Source: Terriglobia bacterium
Lineage (GTDB): Bacteria; Acidobacteriota; Terriglobia; Bryobacterales; Bryobacteraceae
DNA: 64,000 bases
Reading direction: 5' to 3'
Assembly (NCBI GenBank): GCA_021325235.1
Contig: JAJPHN010000025.1
Coordinates: 310,001 to 374,000, forward strand
In this document: one piece after another, positions 34,915 to 43,642 of the stretch
Position numbering within the stretch: position 1 is the first letter of the stretch
Layout: each line of letters opens with the position of its first letter
Notes under the pieces: model-generated
The model's database searches: none
Seen by the model: only the letters and a program-made list of their open reading frames with translations
Told to the model about the DNA's origin: nothing
Made by a program: the position numbers and the translations under genes

Positions 34915-35895
34915 CTACCCTCTGCCGATCTCGCTCTCGATCCACTCGTACGTCTTGCGCATGCCATCTCGCAGTCGCACCGATGGCTCCCAATTTAAGT
35001 ACTCTCGGATCTTCATGTTATCGCTATTGCGCCCGTTCACGCCTTTGGGCGCGCTGAGATTATAGCTGCGTTTGAGCTTCACGCCGGCGATCTCTTCCAC
35101 GATATCCACCAGCCCGTTAATCGTCACGAGTTCGCTGCTTCCGAGATTGATCGGCTCGCGAATGTCGCTCTCGGTAATCATTTCGGTGCCGCGCAGGCAA
35201 TCGTCAATGTACGTGAAGCTGCGTGTCTGATGGCCATCGCCCCAGATTTCAATCTCGTGTTTGCCGGAGCGCTTGGCTTCGATCACTTTTCGGCAGATCG
35301 CCGCCGGCGCTTTCTCCCGTCCACCGGCGTAGGTTCCGAGCGGTCCATAGACGTTGTGATACCGCGCCACGCGCGTCTCGAGTCCGAAATCTTCCATGAA
35401 ATGACGGCACATGCGCTCGCTGAACAGCTTTTCCCAGCCATAGCCGTCTTCTGGCATCGCCGGATACGCGTCCGCTTCACGCAGCGGAACCACTTCCGGA
35501 TTCTTCTGTTTCTCGGCGTTATAAACGCACGCCGACGAAGAAAAAAAGAATCGCTCGACTCCGGCTTCGCGCGCCGCCATGAGCAGATGCGTGTTGATCA
35601 GCACGCTCAACATGCAGAGCGCCTTGTTGTTCTCGATAAAACCCATGCCGCCCATATCGGCAGCCAGATTGAACACCACCTCGGCCCCGCGCACGGCCTG
35701 CGCGCACGCTTCGCGCAGTTGCAGATCGAGCACAACATTTTCCACTTGCTCCGCGTGCTGATACCATTCTGCGAGCGGCTTCAGATCGACCGCGCGTATC
35801 ACCCGAACGCCTTTGCTCAGAAGGTAACGAACCAGGTGGCCGCCGATGAACCCGCCGCCCCCGCAGACTACGACTTTCCGATCACGCAACTGCAA
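34915..35895 (-). CDS. NAD-dependent nucleotide-sugar epimerase (GDP-mannose 3,5-epimerase-like)
   Basis: The frame is open to 36141, but the first ~80 codons overlap the upstream gene and are not epimerase-like. The TTG at 35895 follows GGAGGAG (35902-35908) and gives a 326-aa protein with the Rossmann start at once: 'KVVVCGGGGFIGGHLVRYLL'. Further hallmarks are 'VFNLAADMGGMGFIENNKAL', 'FFSSSACVYNAEKQ', the catalytic 'YGWEKLFSERMCRHF' (Tyr-x3-Lys) and 'RYHNVYGPLGTYAGGREKAP'. The GGMGFI and N-x-YGP segments resemble GDP-mannose 3,5-epimerases (GME). Substrate is inferred. It is the last gene of a minus-strand glycan/isoprenoid cluster. Confidence 0.85.
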   Translation of the reverse strand: MQLRDRKVVVCGGGGFIGGHLVRYLLSKGVRVIRAVDLKPLAEWYQHAEQVENVVLDLQLREACAQAVRGAEVVFNLAADMGGMGFIENNKALCMLSVLINTHLLMAAREAGVERFFFSSSACVYNAEKQKNPEVVPLREADAYPAMPEDGYGWEKLFSERMCRHFMEDFGLETRVARYHNVYGPLGTYAGGREKAPAAICRKVIEAKRSGKHEIEIWGDGHQTRSFTYIDDCLRGTEMITESDIREPINLGSSELVTINGLVDIVEEIAGVKLKRSYNLSAPKGVNGRNSDNMKIREYLNWEPSVRLRDGMRKTYEWIESEIGRG

Positions 35896-35901
35896 ACGAA
35901 A

Positions 35902-35908
35902 CTCCTCC
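35902..35908 (-). promoter_or_regulatory. Shine-Dalgarno site fixing the epimerase TTG start
   Basis: On the minus strand GGAGGAG lies 6 bases before the TTG at 35895. It supports a start about 82 codons inside the maximal open frame, just before the dinucleotide-binding motif. Confidence 0.75.
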
Positions 35909-35942
35909 AAAGGCGGCAAAAAGCAGTGCCGTCCGCATGGTT

Positions 35943-37208
35943 TCAGTGTAGACGCGCCTCCACCGTCTTCAACACCACCGCTCCGCGCGCACGAAGATGA
36001 CCAAGCGGGCGAACATATTCCAGGCTCAGCACAGCCAGATGGCTGTTTGCCGGCACACGCGTTTCCCACTTGTTTGCCTTTGCCAGATCGGGCGAGGCAG
36101 GTGCGCTCTCTGCATCGCCCGGAACGGAACGCAAATGCCACGTGAGGCCGCTCGGAGTTTCCGCCAGCTCCGGTTCTGCTTTCCAGCTGAAATCGTAAAC
36201 GCCGCCCGGCTGAACCGGCACATACTGCCGCAGCAGAACACAGCTCTCCGGCTCATTGCCGGAAAATTCGATGCGCAGCGTGCCCGTGAGCGGAGACGGA
36301 TCGAAGCGAATGCCCTCCACCGCTTGCGGAACCCAGTCGAAGCCGTGCCGATAAGGCGCGCTGCTGAAATCGCTGTTGGTGATGGGATTTGCGGTGGTCG
36401 GAATCGTGAACGGAATCCAGCGCGCTTTCGACAGCGCCGTCCAGATACGGAGCGCCGGCGCGACCTCTCCTGCTCCGAGCAGCCGGTCTTCAATGGCGGC
36501 CAGCAGATCGTCGCGGCCCCACGCGCGCGGATTACGATTGCCGGCTTTCGCGATGAGCCGTTCCACGATTGCGGGGAGCGTGGCGATCCGGCCCTGGTTG
36601 GACAGAAACCAGGCGTAGGCCAGCAGAGTGCGTGCGCGTTCGGGTATGGCGCGCGCGATGCGTTCGGGATCGCTGCTCATCTCCCACATGTCCGTAAATA
36701 CCGGCTCCGGCGCATAGGGAGTGATCGCGAGCGTCGCCGTCGCCCATCGAAAGAAGGCCTCGGTGCGGCCGTGGCGATAGTAGAAGTTGGTCAGCGTCCA
36801 TTTCGGCAGAAACATCCGGTTCACTTCTTCCGCGCGCAGATAATCGTGCTCGGCCGTAGCCGGATCGTGCTGCTCAAATTCGGCCAGGTACCCGAGTTGA
36901 ATCAGCGATTGATAATCGAACGGATTCAACCGCACCGCACGCTCGAGCAGCTCTCGTTTGTGTGCCGGTTGCCACGAGCCAAGGCGCGAGAGATAGGTCG
37001 CGTTGTAGGGAACCAGCGCCGCCGCTTCGGGAACGCTGCGCGCCGTGTCCTGTTCAAAAAGCCATTCCGCGCGCGCCAGCAGCAGCGCATAGAGCGCGCC
37101 CGCAACCGCCGCCGCGAGGAATACATAACGCGCGATCCGCGGCAGCCGCAACCGCGCAGCGCTTACGCCTTTTGGGAGGCGAGCAGAACCACCGATTGCG
37201 CTTCGCAC
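35943..37208 (-). CDS. Membrane-anchored TPR-like protein with a C-terminal sugar-binding-like domain, function unknown
   Basis: The 421-aa protein (GTG start at 37208, overlapping ispF by 46 bases; a later start is possible) has one N-terminal membrane helix (YVFLAAAVAGALYALLLARA). Helical tandem-repeat sequence follows from about 60 to 250 ('LLERAVRLNPFDYQSLIQLG' is TPR-like). The last ~150 residues look like a beta-sandwich ('VQPGGVYDFSWKAEPELAET', 'LTWHLRSVPGD', 'LAVLSLEYVRPLGHLRARGA') of the carbohydrate-binding type. Between an epimerase and isoprenoid genes, a role in exopolysaccharide export or assembly is a guess. No enzyme motif is visible. Confidence 0.65.
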   Translation of the reverse strand: MRSAIGGSARLPKGVSAARLRLPRIARYVFLAAAVAGALYALLLARAEWLFEQDTARSVPEAAALVPYNATYLSRLGSWQPAHKRELLERAVRLNPFDYQSLIQLGYLAEFEQHDPATAEHDYLRAEEVNRMFLPKWTLTNFYYRHGRTEAFFRWATATLAITPYAPEPVFTDMWEMSSDPERIARAIPERARTLLAYAWFLSNQGRIATLPAIVERLIAKAGNRNPRAWGRDDLLAAIEDRLLGAGEVAPALRIWTALSKARWIPFTIPTTANPITNSDFSSAPYRHGFDWVPQAVEGIRFDPSPLTGTLRIEFSGNEPESCVLLRQYVPVQPGGVYDFSWKAEPELAETPSGLTWHLRSVPGDAESAPASPDLAKANKWETRVPANSHLAVLSLEYVRPLGHLRARGAVVLKTVEARLH

Positions 37209-37654
37209 GACCGACCTTCGCCCACCGGGCCAACCCGCTCGGCGGTCTTGAATTTAACGCTGACGCATTCGGGAGCCAGGCCAACCGTGCGCGCCAGACT
37301 CTCGCGAATCGCGCCGCGAAAGTCCTTCAGCTTCGGACGCTCCAGAATGACTGTCGAATCCACGTTCACCGGGCGGTATCCGCGCTCGGCGGCTAGCTTG
37401 AGTGCATGCTCCAGAAACTGCGCGCTTCCGGCGCCCTTCCATTCGGGTGCGGTATCGGGAAAATGCATGCCGATATCGCCCAGCGCCAGCGCGCCCAGAA
37501 CGGCATCCGTCACGGCGTGAAACAAAACGTCGGCATCCGAGTGCCCGGCCAGTCCGAAGTCGCTGGGAATCTGCACACCTGCCAGAATCAGCGGGCGCCC
37601 CGTTTCGATACGATGCGTGTCCCAGCCCTGACCGATGCGAAACGGCGTTTGCAT
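37163..37654 (-). CDS. ispF: 2-C-methyl-D-erythritol 2,4-cyclodiphosphate synthase IspF
   Basis: The 163-aa protein has the normal IspF length. Asp12 and His14 ('IGQGWDTHRIETG') with His46 ('GHSDADVLFHAVTDAVLGAL') form the zinc site. 'ALGDIGMHFPDTAPEWKGAG' and 'VDSTVILERPKLKDF' are conserved. It forms MEcPP in the MEP isoprenoid pathway. It starts exactly where ispD stops (one-base TGATG overlap at 37654), so it is coupled to the preceding pathway gene. IspE is not in the window. Confidence 0.96.
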   Translation of the reverse strand: MQTPFRIGQGWDTHRIETGRPLILAGVQIPSDFGLAGHSDADVLFHAVTDAVLGALALGDIGMHFPDTAPEWKGAGSAQFLEHALKLAAERGYRPVNVDSTVILERPKLKDFRGAIRESLARTVGLAPECVSVKFKTAERVGPVGEGRSCEAQSVVLLASQKA

Positions 37655-38382
37655 CAGCGGGGAAGCTCGAGCGTTGCGCTTTCGAGACTCAGATACAAGC
37701 GAGCCAGCTCCATGTCGCTTGGCTTGGTGATCTTGATATTGCGATCGGTGCCGAGTACGACCGAAACTTCGACCTGCTCCAGCCGTTCCACCAGCGACGA
37801 TTCGTCCGTGCCGACGAAAAGATCCTTGCGAGCGCGCTCGAAGGCCTGTCGCAGCAGATCGAGTCGAAATACCTGCGGCGTCTGCGTCAAAATCAGACGC
37901 TCTCGCGGCAGCGTTGCACGAACTTTGTTGCGGTGTACCTGCTTTACCGTGTCTACCGGAACGATACCGATGATCGCCGCGCCCGTTTCGGCCGCTTCAC
38001 GAATCACCTTCTCGATCGCCTCGCGTTCAATGAACGGCCGGACAGCATCGTGCACGGCCACCAGATCCGTATCGTCCGAGAGCGAAGCGAGTGCGTTCTC
38101 CACCGACTGCTGGCGCGATTCGCCGCCTTCCACCGTACGCACGGTCTTGGAGAAATGCTGGTTCGCAAAGAGTTCATTGGCCCAGGCGAGATCGTCGCCC
38201 CGCAGCGCAACCACGATTTCATTCACCAGCTCGCAGCTGACGAATTTGCGGATCGTGTGCACCAGGATCGGCGAGTTGTTCAGCAGCATAAACTGCTTGC
38301 GGCTGATGCCTTCCTTTTCGGGCGCACCCCGGCCCATGCGCGTGCCAAGCCCGGCGGCCGGGATGATAACGGTAACTTTCAC
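37654..38382 (-). CDS. ispD: 2-C-methyl-D-erythritol 4-phosphate cytidylyltransferase IspD
   Basis: The frame runs to 38511, but the GTG at 38382 begins the protein at 'KVTVIIPAAGLGTRMGRG', the nucleotide-binding signature, giving 242 aa, the usual IspD length. 'RKQFMLLNNSPILVHTIRKF', 'VEGGESRQQSVENALASL', 'LVAVHDAVRPFIEREAIEKV' and 'LTQTPQVFRLDLLRQAFERA' complete the family pattern. It makes CDP-methylerythritol. It is followed without a gap by ispF. Confidence 0.93.
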   Translation of the reverse strand: MKVTVIIPAAGLGTRMGRGAPEKEGISRKQFMLLNNSPILVHTIRKFVSCELVNEIVVALRGDDLAWANELFANQHFSKTVRTVEGGESRQQSVENALASLSDDTDLVAVHDAVRPFIEREAIEKVIREAAETGAAIIGIVPVDTVKQVHRNKVRATLPRERLILTQTPQVFRLDLLRQAFERARKDLFVGTDESSLVERLEQVEVSVVLGTDRNIKITKPSDMELARLYLSLESATLELPR

Positions 38383-38419
38383 GAACTTATAGGATAGTGG
38401 ACGCGGCGCTGGCGAACAC

Positions 38420-40060
38420 TTACTGCGGATGCAGCGCGGGCTGCCACTCTTGCCCTTGCTCGCTCCACTCGAGTACACGCTGACCTTTCGCGGCCGGCTG
38501 GTTGCCCGCAAGCACCCGCGCCTGATCCGCCTTCACGTGCGAATTCATCTCGACGCAGTACGGAAAGCCGTTCGCGAGAAAGAACACGCCGTTGCGCGTG
38601 ACCGGCAAACCGCGAAAGACGACTTGCGGGTCGCGCGCGATCTCTTCTCCGGCCGCCCGGCAGGCACGTTGGGAGGCGAACGCCGTCTCGCGCCAGATCG
38701 CCTCATTGTGAAGCAGCGCGACGAGTTGAAACAGGATCAGTGCGGCCGCTACACTCCAACGTTTCACGCCGGCCGGTACGCCTGCGACCATCAACCCGAA
38801 CAGCAGCGCCAGCCCCAGCACCGGCAGATAAAGCACGCGCGCTCCGGCCAGGTCCGGGCCGAGCAGCAGCAGATGCTGTACCGGCAGCGACGCCGCCAAG
38901 ACCCACAAAATCGCCCCTGCGAGCAGACGTCTTTCGATGCGCGACCAGGCCAGCAGCGCCGTCAAGGCCAGCAGCACGAGCACAACCGCGAACTTGACCC
39001 ATATCCCGATCTCCGCCGACCAGTTCAGCGGAAAAAAGAGCAGCGCCCATTCACGGAAGAACAGCGCTTTGGCACTATGCAGCGCGTTGAACCGCAGTAC
39101 TTCGGCCTGACCCGGAGCAACGCGATAGCCGCCCACATCGCCCAGCACGCGCAACCTGTACAGCAGCGCAAGCACGTACGTTGCTCCGATCGCTGCGGCT
39201 GCATACAAGGTCCGCCTGCGCGCGGGGTCTTCTTTGAAGATGGCCATGACCGCCGCAAGCAGCGGCAGCGCGTAGGCCGATTCTTTGCTCAACACGGCCG
39301 CAATCGCGCTGAGTATCATCGGCACATACCAGCTCCGGCGGTTCGTTTCCGCATAGGCGTCTACAGCCAGCAGCGCAGCCAGTACAAACAGCGCCGCGAG
39401 CAGGTCGTAGCGCGCCGCCACCCATGCAACCGCCTCCGGCCGCGAACCATGCAGCGCGAACACGAGCCCGGCCATCACGGCTATCCATCGGTCTTTCGTC
39501 AGCCGCCGCAGCAGCCAGTACGCGAGGCAGCTGTTGATCGCATGCAGCACGACGTTGCCCAGATGCCAGCGAAACGGATCCGCTCCCGCCCACTTGCCGT
39601 CCATGTAATACGAGATGTAGCCGATGGGGCGCAGAAACGCCCCGCCGCGCGGAGCAAACGTCTCGAGGACCTGCGCCCAGCTCTCGTGTAGCGCTTCGTA
39701 GACATGCGTGTAGGAATCGTGCAGCAGCGGAGCCGCGACGGTCGGCAGAAACGCCAGCACCGCACAGAGCGTGATCGCGCCCGCCGGCATAAACTCGAAG
39801 CGCGCCGATACATGACGCTCCGTCCGCGCCGCACTCGCACGCATCAGGATCAGCAGCACGAACGCTACGGCCGCGATACTCTCCGCATTCACCGGCGAAT
39901 GCACGGACCAATAGAGCTGGAAGGAACCGTGAAGAGTGAAGGTGAGAAGAAAAGCGGCGGCGGTTCCGAAGAGGATTGTGAGCGGAACGATCAGCGCGCC
40001 TCGCAACAGCCAGAAGCGTCTGATCACTTCGCTTTTTATGCGTGCTCCGCGTCGCGACAA
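38420..40060 (-). CDS. Polytopic membrane protein, GT-C glycosyltransferase-like
   Basis: The 546-aa protein shows about 11 hydrophobic helices. The region 'WHLGNVVLHAINSCLAYWLL' and 'AGLVFALHGSRPEAVAWVAA', with an acidic residue in the first loop ('LLHDSYTHVYEALHE'), resembles GT-C enzymes of the PMT/TMTC type, which have HxxN and HPxxxE segments in these positions. 'VLSKESAYALPLLAAVMAIF' and 'YLPVLGLALLFGL' fit as well. The C-terminal ~90 residues are soluble. It may use a polyprenyl-phosphate sugar such as a GT2 product. Substrate and direction are unknown. It lies 38 bases upstream of ispD. Confidence 0.75.
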   Translation of the reverse strand: MSRRGARIKSEVIRRFWLLRGALIVPLTILFGTAAAFLLTFTLHGSFQLYWSVHSPVNAESIAAVAFVLLILMRASAARTERHVSARFEFMPAGAITLCAVLAFLPTVAAPLLHDSYTHVYEALHESWAQVLETFAPRGGAFLRPIGYISYYMDGKWAGADPFRWHLGNVVLHAINSCLAYWLLRRLTKDRWIAVMAGLVFALHGSRPEAVAWVAARYDLLAALFVLAALLAVDAYAETNRRSWYVPMILSAIAAVLSKESAYALPLLAAVMAIFKEDPARRRTLYAAAAIGATYVLALLYRLRVLGDVGGYRVAPGQAEVLRFNALHSAKALFFREWALLFFPLNWSAEIGIWVKFAVVLVLLALTALLAWSRIERRLLAGAILWVLAASLPVQHLLLLGPDLAGARVLYLPVLGLALLFGLMVAGVPAGVKRWSVAAALILFQLVALLHNEAIWRETAFASQRACRAAGEEIARDPQVVFRGLPVTRNGVFFLANGFPYCVEMNSHVKADQARVLAGNQPAAKGQRVLEWSEQGQEWQPALHPQ

Positions 40061-40085
40061 AACACCGTTTGCCGAGGTTCTGTGG

Positions 40086-42131
40086 TCATTGAATCTTATA
40101 GGCTAGCTCATAGATATCGTCGATTTCGATCCGGCGCAGAAAGACGACATGGCCCTCGTTTGTTGAGGTTATCGAAGGACTGGGTATGATATTCGTCGCA
40201 TCCAGGCGCGTAAGCACTTCAGTTCGACTGTGCGCTACATCTGTCCGAAAAACACGCACGTGACCTGACGAGTCCACGCCGTAGCTGTACACCGTCTCCG
40301 GCGAAATCCATGCGGGATTGTCGAAGTTTCTCGCGCGGCCTATGGGACACCACTTCTGATCCTTAAAGTCGTACTCAGATAAGGAAGTCGAGTCATAGCT
40401 GAGTGCGATCAACCGCTTCTGGTCGGGTGAGACGCGCGGAGTCCAGTACCCTCGCGAATTCGGAAGCTCAGAAATACGTCGAACCGCCAGATCAAGGATG
40501 TGAATCGACATGTTCCGGTCGCGATCGTCGTGATTCAGCCGATCTCCGAACACGATCTCATGGTCTGAAAGCCACGTGGGTACACCCTGATCGGGGCCTG
40601 CCGGAAAGGCCGCGCGTGCCTTCAAGTCACGTACGTCGGCGACCATTACTCGCCACGAAGCTCCCGTCTTGGCCATGAACGCGATCTGTTGTCCGTTGGG
40701 AGAAAAATGCGCCATGTGCGCCTCGGTAAAAGGCCCGCTTACCTTGCGCGCCTGCGAGCCATCGGCCTGAGCCAGCCAGATTTCCCACTGCGGATATTTG
40801 GAATAGACCACCATCTTTCCGTCCTCCGAAAAGGAAGGTTCGGTGGCGGCAATACCGCCCAGAAAGGGTTGAATAAGACCTGTGTGCGGGTTCAACTCGC
40901 TCAATTCGAATCTGTAGGCCTGACCGATGGCATAAAGCCGGTCGGCGAGTCCATCCGATACAACGTCCCGCCAGGTCAGCGCTCCTGGCGTCACTTTGCG
41001 CGCCATCATTCCGTGCAGGACTGAATTGCGTAAAGCCCAGAGATCTCCACTGGGCTGTTGAGACCTGTTGGCGGCGATGAAGATGCGTCCGTCTGGTGTC
41101 CAGGCGCCACCGCACACCTCTTCCGGCGCCGCTTGCAGCGGAACCGGCTTGCGATTGCCTTCCGTGCTGAGTTCCCAGAGAACCGCCGGATGCACGTCGT
41201 CATCCACGCAGAATCGGACGAGCTTGCCGTCAGGTCGCCACCGAGGACCATTGAGTGTACCGGGTATCCAAAATCTGGATTGTCCCAACTGTGAGTCCAC
41301 TCGGCCTTCGCGAGTAAGGTGCACAATGCTAACAAAGTGATCGCCGCCATAGGCGAGTTGCCGGCAATCGGGCGAAAGCCCCGCCGACACCAAACCGGAT
41401 CCTTTCAGCAGGACCTCATTCTGCTCACCGTTCGGTCTGAAAAGCGATAGTACCCGAGAGTTACTGCTGCTACTCATGGCGAGTAACTCACGAGTCGCTT
41501 TGCAGTAGTCCATTAGTTCACTTGCAACCTCTTGTCCGGAGAGGGGCTCGACCTTCAGACTCGAGACAGCAACGCGAGCTGTTTCTACCTGTGGTTCGCC
41601 AGTCTTGACAAGCCGGAAGTAAACGTTGTTCCCATCGAAAACGAGTGGACCAACCTTGATACGCCCATCTTCCGTTAGCTTGCGGAAGGAAGTAATCTCG
41701 ATCTGCCCGGACTTGAATGAGCTCCAAACCGGAATCGCCGCGGCGATCAGGGCAGCCAACAAAGAAAAACGCCAGATACTAACGTGGTGCTTCTTTGTTG
41801 TGGGACCTTCGGGCGATTCCATTACAGCTTCACAGAAGCGATACCCACGGCCCTGCACTGTGCGTATGTAGTTCTCAGCGCCGGGATGTGCCGCGCTTAG
41901 TTTCCGGCGAATCGAACTTAGGTGGGTGGTAAGAGTCGTCTCACCCACGCTTTCTCCCTGCCAGATTGTCTCGGCAAATCTTTCCCTGGCAACTAATTGC
42001 CCGGCATTGTGAACGAGAAGCTCAAGAATGTCAAACTCGCGCGAAGTTAGTCCCAAAAGCTTTCCGCCGGCATACGTCACGGTACGTTTGACGGAATCCA
42101 GACGAAATGGACCAAACTCCAGATTCGGCAT
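40086..42131 (-). CDS. CadC-type winged-helix regulator with a C-terminal TolB-like beta-propeller
   Basis: The 681-aa protein has an N-terminal OmpR/CadC winged-helix domain ('FGPFRLDSVKRTVTYAGGKL', 'LTSREFDILELLVHNAGQLV', 'LTTHLSSIRRKLSAAHPGAE', 'YIRTVQGRGYRF', residues 1-105). One membrane helix follows near 117-137 (WRFSLLAALIAAAIPVW), then WD40/PD40-type propeller repeats ('APEEVCGGAWTPDGRIFIAA', 'PSFSEDGKMVVYSKYPQWEI', 'HFSPNGQQIAFMAKTG', 'VSPDQKRLIALSYDSTS'). The DNA-binding part is cytoplasmic and the propeller should be outside the inner membrane. There is no receiver domain. It is divergent from the PEP-CTERM-like gene, its most likely target. Confidence 0.9.
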   Translation of the reverse strand: MPNLEFGPFRLDSVKRTVTYAGGKLLGLTSREFDILELLVHNAGQLVARERFAETIWQGESVGETTLTTHLSSIRRKLSAAHPGAENYIRTVQGRGYRFCEAVMESPEGPTTKKHHVSIWRFSLLAALIAAAIPVWSSFKSGQIEITSFRKLTEDGRIKVGPLVFDGNNVYFRLVKTGEPQVETARVAVSSLKVEPLSGQEVASELMDYCKATRELLAMSSSSNSRVLSLFRPNGEQNEVLLKGSGLVSAGLSPDCRQLAYGGDHFVSIVHLTREGRVDSQLGQSRFWIPGTLNGPRWRPDGKLVRFCVDDDVHPAVLWELSTEGNRKPVPLQAAPEEVCGGAWTPDGRIFIAANRSQQPSGDLWALRNSVLHGMMARKVTPGALTWRDVVSDGLADRLYAIGQAYRFELSELNPHTGLIQPFLGGIAATEPSFSEDGKMVVYSKYPQWEIWLAQADGSQARKVSGPFTEAHMAHFSPNGQQIAFMAKTGASWRVMVADVRDLKARAAFPAGPDQGVPTWLSDHEIVFGDRLNHDDRDRNMSIHILDLAVRRISELPNSRGYWTPRVSPDQKRLIALSYDSTSLSEYDFKDQKWCPIGRARNFDNPAWISPETVYSYGVDSSGHVRVFRTDVAHSRTEVLTRLDATNIIPSPSITSTNEGHVVFLRRIEIDDIYELAYKIQ

Positions 42132-42218
42132 AGACTTGCCGGTCCGCTGGCGCGTATCTTATCACTCTCTTCAGAAAACTTCACGCGACAAATTCGAGCG
42201 AACGGGGTAAAAACAACC

Positions 42219-42246
42219 TTGCTCGTCACCCTTTACAGGCGAGCAA
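42219..42246. promoter_or_regulatory. Inverted repeat TTGCTCG-14-CGAGCAA upstream of the PEP-CTERM-like gene
   Basis: Perfect 7-base arms (42219-42225 and 42240-42246) with a 14-base spacer end 17 bases before the GTG start at 42264. It may be a regulator site or a 5' leader hairpin. The divergent winged-helix gene starts 87 bases away. Confidence 0.4.
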
Positions 42247-42263
42247 CTTACACAGGAGGGTAT

Positions 42264-43133
42264 GTGACCACCACGATTCGCAGTCAAACAGAAATCGCTT
42301 GTATCTTCGGCCGGCGGCTCCTGGCCGTTGGCCTGCTTTTCATTGGAGCCGGAGCCGCATTAGCCGACAGTGTCATCTTCTCCGACGACTTCAACGGCAC
42401 CACGCTGAATCCGGCCTGGCAAATATTGCCTGGCCAGGGTAGCTACACAGTGGGGAACGGGAACCTGCGCTATTTCAACAGCGGTTCTCAATCCGCGACG
42501 ACCGGTTGGTATAACCCGGCGTTAACTCTTGCGCTCCCTTTCAGCGGAACGCATTGGGAGATTTCAACCAAGGCGACTTACAACCTGTTCTATCTCGATA
42601 GTTCGGGCGTTTCTTCGGGGGCACAAGCGCCCGAGGTTCTGGTGAAGTTCAACCCCGGTGTGACAATCAGCAGCAATGGCGGTCCGAATTATGCCGGAAC
42701 AGATTTCACCAGGATAGAACGCGACATCGACGCGGGCTATGGCTCCAACGTGCTGGAGGCCAATTACGGTTCGGTTCAGGACGTAAACATGCTGAACCCG
42801 GCTGATTCAACCATCAAGAACAACGTAGGAGACGGAACCTATTGGTATCAGATCACGCGCAATGGGGGTAGCCTGACTATCGCTTATAGTTACGACGGAA
42901 CAAACTATACGAATGCCTTCACAACGCAGCTGGCAAATCCCACGGGAACCTACAACGAACTGTTACTTGGTGGATTGACGTGGCAAGGCGTCGGATCCTA
43001 TACGGACTACGACTACGTCCATATCATGGCGACGGCCACGCCGGAGCCGAACACTGCAACCCTGTGGCTCGCCGCGTTGCCGCTCATTGGCGCCGGCCTG
43101 CTTTTCAGAAGGAGGAATCAGGCGCGCGCATAA
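42264..43133 (+). CDS. Secreted protein with a PEP-CTERM-like sorting tail
   Basis: The GTG at 42264 follows AGGAGGG (42254-42260) and is preferred over a TTG at 42219. The ~289-aa protein has a signal peptide (LLAVGLLFIGAGAALADS). The body has no known catalytic motif but shows a lectin/laminin-like beta-sandwich pattern ('DDFNGTTLNPAWQILPGQGS', 'YWYQITRNGGSLTIAYSYDG'). The tail 'ATPEPNTATLWLAALPLIGA' plus 'GLLFRRRNQARA' is a PEP-CTERM signal: Pro-Glu-Pro, membrane helix, Arg cluster. Such proteins are sorted by exosortase/EpsH, usually with exopolysaccharide. No exosortase gene is in the window. Confidence 0.85.
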   Translation: MTTTIRSQTEIACIFGRRLLAVGLLFIGAGAALADSVIFSDDFNGTTLNPAWQILPGQGSYTVGNGNLRYFNSGSQSATTGWYNPALTLALPFSGTHWEISTKATYNLFYLDSSGVSSGAQAPEVLVKFNPGVTISSNGGPNYAGTDFTRIERDIDAGYGSNVLEANYGSVQDVNMLNPADSTIKNNVGDGTYWYQITRNGGSLTIAYSYDGTNYTNAFTTQLANPTGTYNELLLGGLTWQGVGSYTDYDYVHIMATATPEPNTATLWLAALPLIGAGLLFRRRNQARA

Positions 43134-43144
43134 ACAGCACTTGC

Positions 43145-43182
43145 AAATAAAAATGCCGTGGCGGTTTGCGTCCCGCCACGGC
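43145..43182 (-). terminator. Intrinsic terminator after the hspR gene
   Basis: On the minus strand a perfect 10-pair stem GCCGTGGCGG/CCGCCACGGC (43155-43182) with an 8-base loop is followed by ATTTTTATTT, ending the dnaK-dnaJ-hspR transcript. On the plus strand only TTATTC follows, so it may also slow readthrough from the PEP-CTERM-like gene. Confidence 0.85.
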
Positions 43183-43195
43183 TTATTCGCGTAGC

Positions 43196-43618
43196 CTACT
43201 TGGTCCTGCGCTTGGTTTCTGTACCCCGCCGGGTCTCGCGCACGCCCAGCGCATTGATCTGGATAACCGGCACGAGCGATTGCGTGCTCTCGACACGCTG
43301 ATTCGCCACGCGCTGTGACAGTTCTTCATTGAGCGTGCGCATGAAGCCTTCCATCTGCTTCTGCATCGCTGCCATCTTCTCGCGCATGTTGAGGATGATC
43401 TCCACACCGGCGAGGTTCACGCCCAGCTCCCGGGTCAGCTTCAGAATCACTTCGAGCCGCTCGAGATCTTCTTCCGTATAGAGCCTGGTATTGCCTTCGC
43501 TGCGCGAGGGAGCGAGCAGTCCTTCGCGCTCATACAGGCGGAGCGTCTGTGGATGAATCTCATACTGCTCCGCCACGGCCGAGATCATGTATGCCGCTTT
43601 GCCCTTGTTCTTCTTCAT
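43196..43618 (-). CDS. hspR: MerR-family heat-shock repressor HspR
   Basis: The 140-aa protein has the MerR helix-turn-helix: 'YMISAVAEQYEIHPQTLRLY' then 'EREGLLAPSRSEGNTRLYTE' and 'EDLERLEVILKLTRELGVNL'. A C-terminal coiled-coil-like stretch follows ('MREKMAAMQKQMEGFMRTLN'). HspR binds HAIR sites and represses dnaK operons with DnaK as co-repressor. It is the third gene after dnaK and dnaJ, 24 bases from dnaJ, and ends at a strong terminator. This gene order is typical of HspR autoregulation. Confidence 0.94.
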   Translation of the reverse strand: MKKNKGKAAYMISAVAEQYEIHPQTLRLYEREGLLAPSRSEGNTRLYTEEDLERLEVILKLTRELGVNLAGVEIILNMREKMAAMQKQMEGFMRTLNEELSQRVANQRVESTQSLVPVIQINALGVRETRRGTETKRRTK

Positions 43619-43642
43619 ACCGCCCTCGTCCTCTTATGCCTT

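Noticed and set aside
35896-36141. 82-codon N-terminal extension of the epimerase
   Set aside because: It overlaps the upstream TPR gene, and a GGAGGAG-TTG start sits just before the Rossmann motif.
35997-37520. A 507-codon plus-strand open frame opposite the TPR protein and ispF
   Set aside because: It crosses two real genes on the other strand, is Arg-rich and has no recognisable motif.
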